Below, piece by piece: positions 6,380 to 6,395 of a stretch of 6,395 nt of DNA (the first letter of the stretch is position 1; each line of letters starts with the position of its first letter). This DNA comes from Actinomycetes bacterium. GTDB lineage: Bacteria > Actinomycetota > Actinomycetes > Mycobacteriales > Micromonosporaceae. The position numbers and the translations under genes were made by a program. The notes below the pieces were generated by a model. That model worked only from the letters and a program-made list of their open reading frames with translations, was not told the DNA's origin and searched no databases. The stretch spans positions 1-6,395 of the forward strand of contig JAEYGD010000022.1 of NCBI GenBank assembly GCA_023402505.1. The letters are read 5' to 3'.

Positions 6380-6395
6380 CCCCCCCCCCAACCCC
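6380..6395. repeat. C-homopolymer at the window edge
   Basis: Ten consecutive C (6380-6389) are followed by AA and CCCC. With the C-run of the preceding palindrome, the minus strand carries several runs of four or more G and fits a G-quadruplex pattern. The length of such a run is easily miscalled in sequencing. Confidence 0.8.

Overview
The window is about 6.4 kb of very GC-rich DNA (G/C dominates third codon positions; GTG starts; strong Shine-Dalgarno sites; overlapping stop/start codons). Gene content and protein style point to a high-GC actinobacterium, most likely a member of the Micromonosporaceae (Micromonospora-like). That assignment rests on recalled family resemblance, not on a search. 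Six protein-coding genes are supported, all apparently complete. I see no tRNA, rRNA, CRISPR array, transposase or insertion sequence.

Layout. Positions 1-571 are non-coding: G-rich repeats including a (GGGGC)6 tract, a tandem pair of palindromic operator-like sites (133-166), and a stretch of degenerate TCCACC-containing repeats. At 572-1471 (+) lies a membrane protein with a long Asp/Arg/Thr/Ala-rich disordered region, one Ca-binding-like DxDxDG motif and three transmembrane helices. It is followed by a cluster of hairpins with three-base loops that ends in a perfect 23-bp stem (1554-1602). A two-gene operon follows (+): a DDAH/arginine-dihydrolase-type guanidino hydrolase (1784-2605) whose stop codon overlaps the GTG start of ornithine aminotransferase rocD (2602-3816). 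A 16-bp-stem terminator and a second long inverted repeat separate it from a convergent minus-strand pair: a pterin-4a-carbinolamine dehydratase (5112-5405) coupled through an ATGA overlap to an FHA-domain protein with a zinc-ribbon-like motif (3961-5115). Divergent from that pair is a secreted lipoprotein of the LppX/LprAFG type (5602-6351), closed by a hairpin and a C-homopolymer.

How the genes work together. The clearest functional unit is the guanidino hydrolase plus RocD. The sequence of the first protein looks closer to the ornithine-producing arginine dihydrolases (ArgZ/AgrE type) than to classical DDAH. If so, the pair would turn arginine into ornithine and then glutamate-5-semialdehyde, a short arginine-to-glutamate/proline route that does not need arginase. 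The FHA/dehydratase pair is translationally coupled, but no phenylalanine hydroxylase is present and the reason for the pairing is unclear. The remaining genes are envelope proteins of unknown role. I found no overtly new multi-gene system; the best leads are the arginine route, the hairpin cluster and the orphan paired operator.
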